Counted from the first letter of the stretch, positions 1 to 9,730 are shown. The stretch is DNA of 64,000 nucleotides from Desulfoluna spongiiphila (GCF_900101345.1 NZ_FMUX01000020.1:1-64000); one strand, 5' to 3'. A program made the numbers and translations. Notes: generated from the sequence alone by a model not told the origin.

Positions 1-29
1 GTCTTCCCCGCGAAGGCGGGGACCCATGT
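1..29. repeat. REP-like palindromic repeat, copy 1
   Basis: The short palindrome CCCCGCGAAGGCGGGG is followed by ACCCA. The same unit, with a changed loop (GCGCATGC), recurs in the same orientation at 631-659. The two copies bracket the small GIY-YIG gene. Palindromes of this CCCCGC-GCGGGG type are common intergenic repeats in proteobacteria. The element may extend beyond the left edge of the window. Confidence 0.7.
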
Positions 30-107
30 TGGTAGGGCGACAGTTGAAGCGTTTTGAACTGCTCTGTGATGTGACCCCGAGCATGGCGATGGGGTAGGGG
101 GCTCGGC

Positions 108-392
108 ATGACGCCGTGTGTGTACATCCTTGCAAGTGGGAAGAATGGGACCCTGTACATTGGGGTAACCTCCGATCTGGTTCAGAGAATCTGGCAGCAC
201 AAAGAGGATTTTGTGGATGGTTTTACGTCCAGGCACAAAATTCATGCTCTTGTATGGTATGAAGTGCATGAAACCATGGAGAGTGCCATCACACGGGAAA
301 AGAGGTTAAAGAAGTGGAATCGGGCGTGGAAAATTTCTCTTATTGAGGCGATGAATCCTCAGTGGCTTGATTTGTATGGAAGTATTCTTTGA
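108..392 (+). CDS. small GIY-YIG nuclease-family protein
   Basis: A 94-residue protein of the size of stand-alone GIY-YIG domain proteins. The N-terminal CVYILASG and TLYIGVT strands form the GIY-YIG motif in the YIL...YIG variant, followed by a conserved arginine in DLVQRIWQHK and the helix with REKRLKKW. The family folds as a homing-type endonuclease domain, but stand-alone members are poorly characterised and it may act on structured or repeat DNA. The gene stands alone and is flanked in direct orientation by two REP-like palindromes (1-29 and 631-659). That arrangement resembles a repeat and its cognate nuclease, but the link is an inference. The start is the ATG after GCTCGGC; no strong ribosome binding site is visible. 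Confidence 0.8.
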   Translation: MTPCVYILASGKNGTLYIGVTSDLVQRIWQHKEDFVDGFTSRHKIHALVWYEVHETMESAITREKRLKKWNRAWKISLIEAMNPQWLDLYGSIL

Positions 393-630
393 CGGTGTCG
401 GTTGCTTTGCGACGCCCTTATCTTTTGTGTTTCCCACGCATGTTGGGACCATTGTTTGGGCGAGATTCGATTTGTATAGCGACGTGTTGGTGGAGTGATC
501 CGATTATGGATCCCAGGTCATTTGGCTCTCTTTGCTTTGGAGCGGAACGTATGCCAGGGGGTTTCGGATTGTAAAACAGGCCGAAGAACCGGGGATGACG
601 ACTTGGAGGGCCAAAAAGGCCTTGTCTTCC

Positions 631-659
631 GTCTTCCCCGCGCATGCGGGGATCCATGG
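631..659. repeat. REP-like palindromic repeat, copy 2
   Basis: Second copy of the repeat at 1-29: GTCTTCCCCGC, then GCATGCGGGGATCCATGG. Arms are identical apart from the loop and one base. It lies downstream of the GIY-YIG gene. Confidence 0.75.
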
Positions 660-1070
660 TGGGGGGGCACAGTCTTTGGGCTGTGCTTCGCTACTTCTGG
701 GGTCCAGTGGTTTTACCCCGGCAATCGCTTCACTATCCCTGGATTTGCCTGTTGCATCCTTTTATTGCGTGGTGTTAATAAGGGGCGGGGCTCTGTGGCA
801 GGATGCGAGTTGTCACATCCGGGCGATTGCCGTTAACGTGATGGCCATTTTGTACAATGAGTTGAGTCCTTCTGTCTTGTTTCAGGGGAACTCTTTATAC
901 GTTATAGTTTAATAAATGTAAGTTGCGTTCGTAAGACCCGAAGATCAGACATGACCGTTCTTCCCTCTGCGCCATTGGGAGATGCGGGGACGTCGTGCAC
1001 CGTTTGAACGTAGTAGACATCGGTGCCTGGATCTTTGTACGAAGCCAACAAAAATGCCCAGGGGGTTATT
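660..1070. other. Intergenic region upstream of argG
   Basis: No convincing gene. Short open frames here lack recognisable domains and plausible starts. The stretch must contain the argG promoter. An AT-rich segment around 893-915 (TTTATACGTTATAGTTTAA) is the best -10 candidate, but no clear -35 box is placed correctly. Confidence 0.4.
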
Positions 1071-2285
<1,215 letters not shown>

Positions 2286-2290
2286 AACCG

Positions 2291-3679
2291 ATGAGCGCAA
2301 AACTCTGGGCAGGCCGTTTCTCCATGGGGACCGACAAAGCGGTGGAGGCCTTTACCTCCTCCATCCTCGTGGACAAGCGCCTCTACGCCCATGACATTCA
2401 GGGGAGCATCGCCCACTCCAAGATGATGGCCAAGCAGGGCATCATCGAAGAGGAAGAGGCAGAGCTCATGGAAAAAGGGCTCCTTGAAGTGAAGGCGGAT
2501 ATTGAAAACGGCAGCTTCGTGTACGACGATGCCCTGGAAGATATCCACATGCACATCGAGTCCGCCTTAACCGAAAAGATCGGGGACACCGCCAGAAAGC
2601 TCCACACAGGCCGAAGCCGAAACGATCAGGTGGCGCTGGACACCCGGCTCTACCTTCGGGACGAGACCCGGGTGGTCATCGACGGCCTCAAGACCCTTCG
2701 GGGCGTCATCGTGGCCCTGGCGGAAAAGCAGTTCGGGGTGGTGATGCCGGGGTACACCCATCTCCAGCGCGCCCAGCCCGTTCTTTTTTCCCATCACATG
2801 ATGGCCTACTACGAGATGTTTTCCCGGGATCAGGAGCGCTTCGAAGACGCCCTGACCCGCATCAACGTGATGCCTCTGGGGGCGGCGGCCCTGGCCGGGA
2901 CCACTTATCCCATTGATCGCCACTATGTTGCCGAACTCCTTGATTTTCCCAAGGTCTCCGCCAACAGCATGGACACCGTGGCCGACCGCGACTTCATCAT
3001 GGAGTTTCTCTCGGCGGCCTCCATTGCCATGGTGCATTTTTCAAGGTTCTCCGAAGAGCTGATCCTCTGGTCCGCCTCCGAGTACCATTTCATAGAAATC
3101 TCCGATGCCTTCACCACGGGCAGCAGCATCATGCCCCAGAAGAAGAACCCGGATATCCCCGAGCTGGTGCGCGGCAAGGCCGGGCGGGTCATCGGCAGCC
3201 TCATGGCCATCATCACCCAGGTGAAGGGGCTTCCCATGGCCTACAACAGGGACCTGCAGGAAGACAAGCCGCCCCTCTTCGACGGGGTGGACACCCTCAA
3301 GGCCGTCATTGACATCTATGTCCGCATGCTGCCCAACATCAAGGTGATGGCCGATGTCACCCGTCTTTCCACGGAAACGGGTTTCTTGAACGCCACCGAC
3401 CTGGCCGATTACCTTGCCACCAAGGGCATGCCCTTCCGGGAAGCCCACAGCGTGGCCGGCAAGGCCGTGGCTTTCGCTCTGGACAAGGGCGTAGAGCTCG
3501 GAGACCTGTCGGCTGACGAGATGAAGGGGTTCTCTGAGCTCATCGAACCGGATATTTTTGACTTTCTCACCACCGATGCCATGGTGGAGAGGCGCACCTC
3601 CTTCGGCGGCACCGCGCCGTCGCGGGTGCGCAAAGCCATGGACCAGGCCATTGCCGATCTCGGCGGAAGGATTTCATAG
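2291..3679 (+). CDS. argH: argininosuccinate lyase
   Basis: Cleaves argininosuccinate to arginine and fumarate, the last step of arginine synthesis. 462 residues, normal for the family. Visible signatures are KLWAGRFS at the N-terminus, HTGRSRNDQVALD, and the fumarase/lyase superfamily signature GSSIMPQKKNPD near residue 280, which carries the catalytic serine loop. It starts 5 bases after argG and the next gene starts 2 bases after its stop, so the transcript probably continues into the lipoprotein gene. Confidence 0.97.
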   Translation: MSAKLWAGRFSMGTDKAVEAFTSSILVDKRLYAHDIQGSIAHSKMMAKQGIIEEEEAELMEKGLLEVKADIENGSFVYDDALEDIHMHIESALTEKIGDTARKLHTGRSRNDQVALDTRLYLRDETRVVIDGLKTLRGVIVALAEKQFGVVMPGYTHLQRAQPVLFSHHMMAYYEMFSRDQERFEDALTRINVMPLGAAALAGTTYPIDRHYVAELLDFPKVSANSMDTVADRDFIMEFLSAASIAMVHFSRFSEELILWSASEYHFIEISDAFTTGSSIMPQKKNPDIPELVRGKAGRVIGSLMAIITQVKGLPMAYNRDLQEDKPPLFDGVDTLKAVIDIYVRMLPNIKVMADVTRLSTETGFLNATDLADYLATKGMPFREAHSVAGKAVAFALDKGVELGDLSADEMKGFSELIEPDIFDFLTTDAMVERRTSFGGTAPSRVRKAMDQAIADLGGRIS

Positions 3680-3681
3680 CC

Positions 3682-4137
3682 ATGATGCGGGGAGACAGGT
3701 GGACAGGTGGATGGGTGCGCAGGGTGTGTCTGCTGTGCGCGTTGATTCTGGTATGCGCGGCCTGCGGCCGCAAGGCCCCTCCGGTGCCTCCCCGGTTTGA
3801 CGGGTTGACGCCTCCTGCGGGCGTCACCGCCCGGGTTCAGGGAGAGGCGATTATCGTGACCTGGTCCGATCCGCCCCTTTCCGAGGGGCGCCTGGTAACC
3901 GGGTACCGCATTTATTCCTCCACCCTGAACGAAGGGGAAGGGGTGTGCGAGGGCTGCCCCGTCCGGTTTGAAAAGATCGGGGATGCAGGTTCCGGAGAGC
4001 GTCGTTTCAGGCTGGATGTGTCGCCGGGCACGCGCTATCTCATTGAGGTGAGGGCCACGGCCGAAGGCGGCTACGTCAGTGAACCCTCCAGACGTGTTGA
4101 AGTGGATCTGAGAGGGGCGCTCTCGCCAACGAGCTGA
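3682..4137 (+). CDS. fibronectin-III-like lipoprotein
   Basis: 151 residues. A basic N-terminus and hydrophobic stretch lead to the lipobox ILVCAAC, predicting signal peptidase II cleavage before Cys. GRKAPPVPP follows, resembling the short CGxKGPL-type lipoproteins often found beside argH or lysA. The rest (roughly 40-145) alternates beta-strand-like segments with ITWSDPP and GYRIYSS, suggesting one fibronectin type III domain. It is probably anchored to the outer or inner membrane on the periplasmic side. It follows argH by two bases, so it is likely cotranscribed. Its precise role is unknown. Confidence 0.75.
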   Translation: MMRGDRWTGGWVRRVCLLCALILVCAACGRKAPPVPPRFDGLTPPAGVTARVQGEAIIVTWSDPPLSEGRLVTGYRIYSSTLNEGEGVCEGCPVRFEKIGDAGSGERRFRLDVSPGTRYLIEVRATAEGGYVSEPSRRVEVDLRGALSPTS

Positions 4138-4238
4138 ATGCCCCGGTTTATCCAAGCATATGACCTCAGGTGGTGCCGCCTATGCGTACAGGCAAAGGCG
4201 GCGCTGCCGTTTGGTCACTTCAAACAGGAAATGGCGCG

Positions 4239-4739
4239 ATGATGCACGACGTGTTTCTTTGTCTCGGGTCCAACATGGGGGATCGCAAGGCGTATTTTGA
4301 CAGGGCGCTTCATGAAATCGAGTCGCGCGGCATTGCCCGCCTTGTCACGGTCTCTCCCCTGTACCGAACCTCTCCGGTGGACTACACGGATCAGGCGTGG
4401 TTCTTAAACGGCGCCGCCCGTGTGGAGACCTCCCTTTCACCCCGGGAGCTCCTTGCACAGCTCAAGCAGGTGGAGTCGGATCTGGGGCGTGATGCCGGGG
4501 GCGTACGCTTCGGGCCAAGGCCCATAGACATCGATATCCTGTTGTATGACGACCTTGTCACCAGCGACGATGTGTTGACCATTCCCCATCCGCGCATGGA
4601 TAAAAGGGCTTTTGTCCTTACTCCCCTTTGTGATATAGATTCTGAGATTATTCACCCGGATACAAACAAAAAAATGCAAACACTCCTCTCTGAGATCGAC
4701 GATGCATCCCAGGAGGTGATTCCATACTCAAAGGAGTAG
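4239..4739 (+). CDS. folK: 2-amino-4-hydroxy-6-hydroxymethyldihydropteridine pyrophosphokinase
   Basis: Transfers pyrophosphate from ATP to 6-hydroxymethyl-7,8-dihydropterin in folate synthesis. FLCLGSNMGDR at the N-terminus is the start typical of HPPK. RFGPRPIDIDILLYDD is the signature that binds the two magnesium ions, and IPHPRMDKRAFVLTPL follows. I chose the ATG at 4239, preceded by AGGAA eight bases upstream. The open frame extends 23 codons further upstream without conserved sequence. The product is 166 residues. The next gene begins 3 bases after the stop. Confidence 0.95.
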   Translation: MMHDVFLCLGSNMGDRKAYFDRALHEIESRGIARLVTVSPLYRTSPVDYTDQAWFLNGAARVETSLSPRELLAQLKQVESDLGRDAGGVRFGPRPIDIDILLYDDLVTSDDVLTIPHPRMDKRAFVLTPLCDIDSEIIHPDTNKKMQTLLSEIDDASQEVIPYSKE

Positions 4740-4742
4740 CCC

Positions 4743-5000
4743 GTGTTAAAGGTTCTGATTATCCTGGCTATCATCTATTTCGGTTACCGGCACTTGAAGA
4801 ACAAGATGCTCGGAGACATGGGAGCAGGTGGCGGTCAAAACGGGACGCGGCAGGGTCATGCCGACGATGTGATGGTCCAGGACCCGGAGTGCGGGGTCTA
4901 TTTTCCTTTGCGTGAAGGGGTGCCCGGGATGGTGAACGGGGAAACCTTAAATTTCTGTTCGACAACGTGCCGTGACGCGTATCTGAAAAAGCACAGCTGA
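4743..5000 (+). CDS. PP0621-like small membrane-anchored protein
   Basis: 85 residues, GTG start behind AAAGGAG. One N-terminal transmembrane helix (about 2-18) is followed by a glycine-rich linker and a C-terminal cysteine motif: DPECGVYFP, then FCSTTCRDAYLK. This is the layout of the PP0621 family and resembles YHS/TRASH metal-binding folds, so it probably binds a metal or haem near the membrane. It sits tightly between folK and the aldolase gene. Function unknown. Confidence 0.7.
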   Translation: MLKVLIILAIIYFGYRHLKNKMLGDMGAGGGQNGTRQGHADDVMVQDPECGVYFPLREGVPGMVNGETLNFCSTTCRDAYLKKHS

Positions 5001-5043
5001 TTTTCCACTTCTCACGTCCCATTGGGATTCGAAAGGAGGCAGC

Positions 5044-5691
5044 ATGAAGTTCTTCATCGATACAGCGAATGTGGACGAAATTCGAGATGCAGTCAGTATG
5101 GGGATGGCAGACGGGGTGACCACCAACCCCTCCCTCATGGCCCGGGAAGGGGGAGAGCCCGTGGCTCTTCTCAAGGACATTACCTCCATTGTGGCAGGTC
5201 CCGTCAGTGCGGAGGTGATCAGTCTTGATGTCGACGGCATGGTTCAGGAGGCCAGGAGCCTTGCTGTGATTGCCGAGAACATCGTGGTGAAGATCCCCAT
5301 GACCGTGGACGGCTTAAAGGCGGTTCGTACCCTGTCGGCGGAGGGCATCCGCACCAATGTCACCCTTGTTTTTTCCCCTCTTCAGGCGCTCATGGCTGCT
5401 AAGGCCGGGGCCAATTACGTGAGCCCATTTGTGGGTCGTCTTGATGATCTGGCCCAGGAGGGCATGCCCCTGGTGGAGCAGATCGGGCAGATATTTATCA
5501 ATTACGAGTTTCCCGTCGAGATTATTGTGGCAAGTATCCGCAACCCCATGCATGTTCTGGATGCGGCCCTGGTGGGGGCACATATTGCCACGATTCCCCA
5601 TGCCGTTCTTGCCAAGCTGGCGTCCCATCCATTGACGGACAAAGGCATTGAGATGTTTATGGCGGACTGGCAGCGGGTGCATGGAAATTGA
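5044..5691 (+). CDS. fsa: fructose-6-phosphate aldolase / transaldolase-like protein
   Basis: 215 residues, the short TalC/MipB-type transaldolase family. It opens MKFFIDTANVDEI, has TTNPSLMAREG, and has the Schiff-base lysine in VVKIPMT. The loop SPFVGRLDD follows. Members either cleave fructose 6-phosphate or act as true transaldolases; sequence reading alone cannot separate the two. A strong AAAGGAGG ribosome binding site precedes the ATG. It shares direction with folK and the PP0621-like gene. Confidence 0.88.
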   Translation: MKFFIDTANVDEIRDAVSMGMADGVTTNPSLMAREGGEPVALLKDITSIVAGPVSAEVISLDVDGMVQEARSLAVIAENIVVKIPMTVDGLKAVRTLSAEGIRTNVTLVFSPLQALMAAKAGANYVSPFVGRLDDLAQEGMPLVEQIGQIFINYEFPVEIIVASIRNPMHVLDAALVGAHIATIPHAVLAKLASHPLTDKGIEMFMADWQRVHGN

Positions 5692-5905
5692 CCGGGGATG
5701 TCACACGCACCGTAATACAAGATCACTGTTTTTTTTGAATTGTTGTACTATTTGGGGGGAAGAGGGGAGCCATCGCTTCAGGCGATGGGTTCCCGGAAGA
5801 TGAAAAGAGAAGCGCGGTGTTGCAAGCAGCAGGCCGCAGGATGAATGAACCGACAGGTGATCGCCTTACGCGCGACCTGTAGATTGGGATTTGGGCAGTA
5901 TATTT

Positions 5906-6457
5906 ATGAGAAACACAATCAAGCACCCCAACAACCTGACACTCCTACGCATGGCTTCCGTGCCGTTGATCGTTGTCCTTCTGTTGTTTTCCGGAAGCCG
6001 CATGGCGACAATTCTGGCGGCCCTGATATTTTCCGCCGCATCCATTACGGATTACCTGGATGGGTTTCTTGCCCGAAAGTGGGGCCTTGAGTCCACCTTC
6101 GGCAAGGTGATGGATCCTCTGGCCGATAAGCTCCTTGTGGGGTGCTCCCTGATCATGATGAGTTCCATCGGGTGGATTCCCGGGTGGGTGGTGTGCGTCA
6201 TCATCGGTCGTGAGCTTGCCATTACCGGGCTTCGCAGCATTATCGTGGAGGGGGGCGAAGACGTCTCCGCCTCCAAACTGGGCAAGTACAAAACCGGATT
6301 TCAGATTGCCGCCATTATTCCGCTCCTGATCCATTTCAGCTACTTCGGAATCGATTTTCATGCCATCGGGATGTTTTTTCTCTGGTGCGCACTTCTCCTT
6401 ACCGTCTGGTCCGGCGCGGACTACTTTTTCCGCTTTAGAAAACTTCTGACCATGTAA
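5906..6457 (+). CDS. pgsA: CDP-diacylglycerol-glycerol-3-phosphate 3-phosphatidyltransferase
   Basis: Makes phosphatidylglycerol phosphate from CDP-diacylglycerol and glycerol 3-phosphate in the inner membrane. The CDP-alcohol phosphotransferase motif is complete: DYLDGFLARKWG, then FGKVMDPLADK, with all four aspartates. NLTLLRM at the N-terminus is typical, and several hydrophobic helices follow. Start placed at ATG 5906 (183 residues); an upstream in-frame TTG at 5891 is less likely. The 215-base gap before it holds a CCATCGC-GCGATGG hairpin (5770-5789), possibly a terminator-like or leader structure. Confidence 0.92.
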   Translation: MRNTIKHPNNLTLLRMASVPLIVVLLLFSGSRMATILAALIFSAASITDYLDGFLARKWGLESTFGKVMDPLADKLLVGCSLIMMSSIGWIPGWVVCVIIGRELAITGLRSIIVEGGEDVSASKLGKYKTGFQIAAIIPLLIHFSYFGIDFHAIGMFFLWCALLLTVWSGADYFFRFRKLLTM

Positions 6458-6466
6458 AGTTTTTCG

Positions 6467-6495
6467 TTGACACCAAGCGGCTCAACGGTTAAAAC
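6467..6495 (+). promoter_or_regulatory. promoter of tRNA-Gly/tRNA-Cys cassette 1
   Basis: TTGACA at 6467-6472, a 17-base spacer and TAAAAC, 21 bases before the tRNA. The second cassette has the matching TTGACA-17-TAAATA at 8900-8928, which supports the call. Confidence 0.7.
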
Positions 6496-6516
6496 ACACA
6501 GGTCTTCGGGCACTGA

Positions 6517-6591
<75 letters not shown>

Positions 6592-6598
6592 CAATTTC

Positions 6599-6673
6599 GG
6601 CGGCTTGGCCAAGTGGTAAGGCGACGGCCTGCAAAGCCGTTATTCTCCGGTTCGAATCCGGAAGCCGCCTCCA
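6599..6673 (+). tRNA. tRNA-Cys (GCA)
   Basis: 75 nt including encoded CCA. Acceptor GGCGGCT pairs with AGCCGCC, and the anticodon loop is CTGCAAA. The T-stem is CCGG/CCGG, whereas the copy at 9034 has CCAG/CTGG. This is a fully compensated base-pair change. It lies 7 bases after tRNA-Gly and is surely cotranscribed. Confidence 0.97.
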
Positions 6674-6725
6674 AAAAGAAAAAAAGCGATTGGCCCACCG
6701 GGTTAATCGCTTTTTTGCTTTTTGG
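6671..6725 (+). terminator. long hairpin terminator starting at tRNA-Cys CCA (cassette 1)
   Basis: An inverted repeat with 26 nt arms (6671-6696 and 6700-6725) and a 3 nt loop. There are only three mismatches, two of which are G-U compatible in RNA. The inner stem around GCGATT and AATCGC followed by TTTTTT acts as an intrinsic terminator. The left arm begins with the CCA of the tRNA. Confidence 0.85.
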
Positions 6726-7230
6726 GCCGGACGAAGTCCGGCGCGGCTTGCGCAGCAAGATGCCAGCCGGCAGCCCCGGAGGGGCAACCCGCCCCCGATT
6801 AGCCGAATCCACACTATTCTAATTCCACTGGGTCATTGCTTTTTGGGCAAGGCTTGCCCCCACAAGCCTTCAGGCGGCACCAGGCGCAGCCCGGACCCCG
6901 CCTCCGCCTCCGCCTCCGCCTCCGCCTCCGCCTCCGCCTCCGCGTCACGGATCCCTATCTCTCTTGATTTTTCCAGCCGGTCCAAGGCTTTTTCCTCTTG
7001 GGCATGGTACAGTCATGCAAGGCTTACCCCGCAAGCCTTCAGGCGGCACCGGCGCAGCCGGAACCCGCTTTCGGGTTACCGAGGCTTTCTCTTCTTGACG
7101 TCACGCTGCTCCTAACCTCGTTGAGCGAATCAAGCGCAGCCTGCAACCGGAACCCGCCTCCGCGTCACGGCTCCCCATCTATCTTGATTTTTTCAGCCGG
7201 TCCAAGGCCTTTTGTTTTTGGGTATGCCGC
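6726..7230. repeat. decayed repeats related to sequence after the tRNA cassette
   Basis: No gene is supported. The segment contains partial copies of a unit with GCCGGACGAAGTCCGG, then CAAGGCTTGCCCCGCAAGCC, then CTTCAGGCGGCACCGGCGCA (around 6726-6800, 6846-6905 and 7017-7075). A second duplicated piece runs from GCGTCACGG through CAGCCGGTCCAAGG at 6943-7005 and again at 7161-7222. Related copies lie at 9157-9240 and 9462-9550. Confidence 0.75.
6901..6942. repeat. hexanucleotide repeat (CCTCCG)7
   Basis: Seven perfect tandem copies of CCTCCG inside the repeat-rich spacer. It is not in a supported reading frame. Likely length-variable by slippage. Confidence 0.95.
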
Positions 7231-7446
7231 ACGAACCTGCCTCCAAATTGCCAACGCTTTCTCACCTTGACGTTACGCAGATCCTATCTCGTTGGGTGAA
7301 TCAGGCCCGCAGCCGCAGCCACAGTCCGTTTTGAGATTACCGATACCCAATCATGAGCCTCCCTCTCGTCAATTTTAAGCGTTTTTTCCGTGCGCAAGCG
7401 CACCCCCTCCCCCGTTTAATCCCGTCACGCCCGCAGCCACGCATCA

Positions 7447-7460
7447 CCCCCCCCCCCCCC
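7447..7460. repeat. homopolymer C14
   Basis: Fourteen consecutive C in the intergenic spacer. It may vary in length, or the count may be a sequencing uncertainty. No gene depends on it. Confidence 0.9.
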
Positions 7461-7591
7461 GTGAGCTTGCGCACCATTGCCCTTGTAAAAACGGCCTTGA
7501 TTATCATTTGGGCCACCAGTTTTTTTACACCATCGTCTGAACCTCCGTAATCGGACAGGAATTGATAACACCTTACAAAAGGCCGACAGCC

Positions 7592-7727
7592 CGTAGGGTG
7601 AACTCTGTGCACCGTTTTTATGCCATTCAACGCGACAACTATCCTGGCACAGGGGGAACGTTTTGATTTTACCGAAGCCTTCGGGGGATGACAGGCTTTC
7701 GTTTTGGTGCACAGAGTGCACCCTACG
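7592..7727. repeat. MITE-like inverted repeat pair (22 bp arms)
   Basis: Arm 7592-7613 (CGTAGGGTGAACTCTG then TGCACC) is the reverse complement of 7706-7727 except for one base. Each arm is itself nearly palindromic (GGTGCAC-AGA-GTGCACC). The 92 bp between has no gene. The layout resembles a small non-autonomous element or paired structured repeats. Confidence 0.65.
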
Positions 7728-8018
7728 ATCTGGGCCTTCACGGGGTGTGGGGTTGTCCTGCTGGGTCGTCACGCGGGCAATACGGGCTGGAATCGATGAC
7801 ACCGTAACAAAAGGCCGGATGTGAGGTCGGGTGTGCTTGCGCCCCGCCACATGCCGTGGGTCACGCGTGAGCCCGTAGGGTTCGCCGGGGAATCCGAACA
7901 GCTCTTGGTGTGCAAGGTCGATAATTCTTTACAGGGAGATAGAAACCCGTGTAACCAAAAGGGGAACGATTTTTGTCTGTTCGTGTGGCGCACGTCATCC
8001 CAACGAAGGAGGTTTTTC

Positions 8019-8681
8019 ATGAAAGTGCTTGGTGTCTCCGGTTCTCCCATTAAAAACAGCAACACCGACCGCGCTGTGCATGCCTTGCTGGCGGCCACCG
8101 GTCTTGATACAGAGTTTGTAAAGCTTTCGGATTACACGGTCGAGCCGTGCCGGGCGTGTCTGGGCTGTGTGAAGACCAATGTCTGTGTGGTCAAGGACGA
8201 CGGCGTGGCTCTGGCCCAGAAGGCCAGGGAATGCGATGCCATTGTCATTGCGGGATTCACCCCTTACAGCACCCTTGATTCAAGGACCAAGGCCTTTATT
8301 GAGCGCATGTACCCGCTCCGACACCGCAACAATCTCATGGCGGGGAAACTGGGCGCTGTGGTGATGACGTCTGCCGTGCCGCACGATGCTCCCGGGGCGC
8401 CCCCTGTGTGCGACATGGGCATTCAGGCCGTCACCAACTACATGCAGGAAGAGGGCATAGAGTTTGTGGGGGCCGTAAAGATCACGGGCAATGTGCCCTG
8501 CGTGCGCTGCGGGTTCGGCGATGAGTGCCGGAAATCCGGGATCACCATGATCTACGGGCCGGAGGCAACGGTGGACTCCGTGGGGATCAAGAGTTTCGAA
8601 AAACAGCCCCTCTCCTTTGAATCGGCCGAAGACCTGGGCAGGGAAATTGCCAGGCGGTTGACAAAAGGCGTTGAGTCTTAG
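8019..8681 (+). CDS. flavodoxin-fold iron-sulfur flavoprotein-like NAD(P)H-dependent oxidoreductase
   Basis: 220 residues. The FMN-binding loop VSGSPIKNSNTDRAV sits at the N-terminus. A cysteine cluster, CRACLGCVKTNVC (about 49-61), matches the Cx2Cx2C...C pattern of iron-sulfur flavoproteins. A further pair, CVRCGFGDEC, lies near the C-terminus. Such proteins shuttle electrons between ferredoxin-like donors and small acceptors. The start is the ATG behind AAGGAGG at 8006-8012; the open frame extends upstream without conservation. It stands alone between tRNA cassettes. Confidence 0.8.
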   Translation: MKVLGVSGSPIKNSNTDRAVHALLAATGLDTEFVKLSDYTVEPCRACLGCVKTNVCVVKDDGVALAQKARECDAIVIAGFTPYSTLDSRTKAFIERMYPLRHRNNLMAGKLGAVVMTSAVPHDAPGAPPVCDMGIQAVTNYMQEEGIEFVGAVKITGNVPCVRCGFGDECRKSGITMIYGPEATVDSVGIKSFEKQPLSFESAEDLGREIARRLTKGVES

Positions 8682-8899
8682 GGCGGGCTGCCCTTTACTT
8701 TGCGCCTTTTCCGGCAATTCGTCCGGGGGTGAGTTCCTGGCCCTGGATTGCGCAGGACGGCCTTTCGGCAGGGCCTGCGCATATTTTATTTGAAATGCCC
8801 GAAACGAGTCGCTGGCGTCAACATGTCGTGCTCGTTACCCATTTTGACGCGGGCCTTTTATATATGGGGTGAGGCTTTCATATGGCTCCATCTTATCTG
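8682..8899. other. Spacer before tRNA cassette 2
   Basis: No gene. A loose inverted pair around CCTTTTCCGGC...GCC is visible near 8704-8775, possibly a weak terminator for the flavoprotein gene. Otherwise nothing is recognised. Confidence 0.4.
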
Positions 8900-8928
8900 T
8901 TGACATCGGGCCTCTCTCCGGTTAAATA
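8900..8928 (+). promoter_or_regulatory. promoter of tRNA-Gly/tRNA-Cys cassette 2
   Basis: TTGACA at 8900-8905, a 17-base spacer and TAAATA, 22 bases before the tRNA. Same layout as the promoter of cassette 1. Confidence 0.7.
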
Positions 8929-8950
8929 CTTCCTCGCCTTCGGGCATTGA

Positions 8951-9025
<75 letters not shown>

Positions 9026-9033
9026 CCGATTTC

Positions 9034-9108
9034 GGCGGCTTGGCCAAGTGGTAAGGCGACGGCCTGCAAAGCCGTTATTCTCCAGTTCGAATCTGGAAGC
9101 CGCCTCCA
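9034..9108 (+). tRNA. tRNA-Cys (GCA), second copy
   Basis: 75 nt with encoded CCA. It differs from the copy at 6599 only in the T-stem, where a G-C pair has become A-U (CCAG/CTGG), so pairing is kept. Confidence 0.97.
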
Positions 9109-9160
9109 AAACACAAAAAAGCCATTGACCCACAGGGTCAATGGCTTTTTTGTGTTTTGG
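9106..9160 (+). terminator. perfect 26-bp hairpin terminator starting at tRNA-Cys CCA (cassette 2)
   Basis: Arms 9106-9131 and 9135-9160 are exact reverse complements around the loop ACA. The left arm starts with the tRNA CCA. The inner GCCATTGACCC stem followed by TTTTTT is an intrinsic terminator. The equivalent hairpin at 6671 has a different stem sequence but the same shape. Confidence 0.9.
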
Positions 9161-9555
9161 GCCGGACGAAGTCCGGCAAGGCTTGCCCCGCAAGCCTTCA
9201 GGCGGCACCGGCGCAGCCGGACCCCGCCTCCAGGCTACCGAATATTCCAACTCTAAGGTGCCCCGTATCCCCAGTCTCATGGGTTTGCCCAGGCCTCAGC
9301 CCGGAACCCGCCTCCAGGTTACCGACTTCTCCAATTCCAAAGTGCCGCGCGGCCCCCATGGCGTGGCTCACAGGTCCCAGGCTATAACCCGCACCCGCCC
9401 CACACAGTTGCCGAGGCCACCTCTCCTCAATCTATCCACAGGGTCAATGGTTTTTCGCATTGTGGGCCGAACAAAGTCCGGCAAGGCTTACGTAGCAAGT
9501 CTTCAGGCGGCACCGCCGCAGCCGGAACCCGCCTCCAGATTACCCGATTCTCCAA
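9157..9555. repeat. repeat copies downstream of tRNA cassette 2
   Basis: Contains GCCGGACGAAGTCCGG, CAAGGCTTGCCCCGCAAGCC and CTTCAGGCGGCACCGGCGCA at 9161-9235. A diverged second copy lies at 9462-9550, and a partial copy at 9293-9330 holds CCCGCCTCCAGGTTACCGA. At 9434-9455 the half-hairpin CCACAGGGTCAATGG survives without its tRNAs, suggesting a lost third cassette. No gene is supported here. Confidence 0.75.
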
Positions 9556-9730
9556 TTCTACAGTGCCCCATTCGTAAGGGGTCCGTTTGCCTCGTACCCC
9601 GGTATCCCCGCATCCGTTATTGCATCCATACACATACCGCATACGCCCGATGGCCTGAAGGACGCTTCGTGGTGCCGTTCTCCCCCTTGGGCGTTTTGTT
9701 TGCCTGACCCCTGATTCTTTGAATAAGGTT

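Noticed and set aside
389..836. Overlapping small frames after the GIY-YIG gene
   Set aside because: They run through the REP-like palindrome, have no ribosome binding site and match no known protein pattern.
9434..9470. Third tRNA-Gly/Cys cassette
   Set aside because: Only the right half of the downstream hairpin and later repeat sequence remain; no tRNA sequence precedes it.
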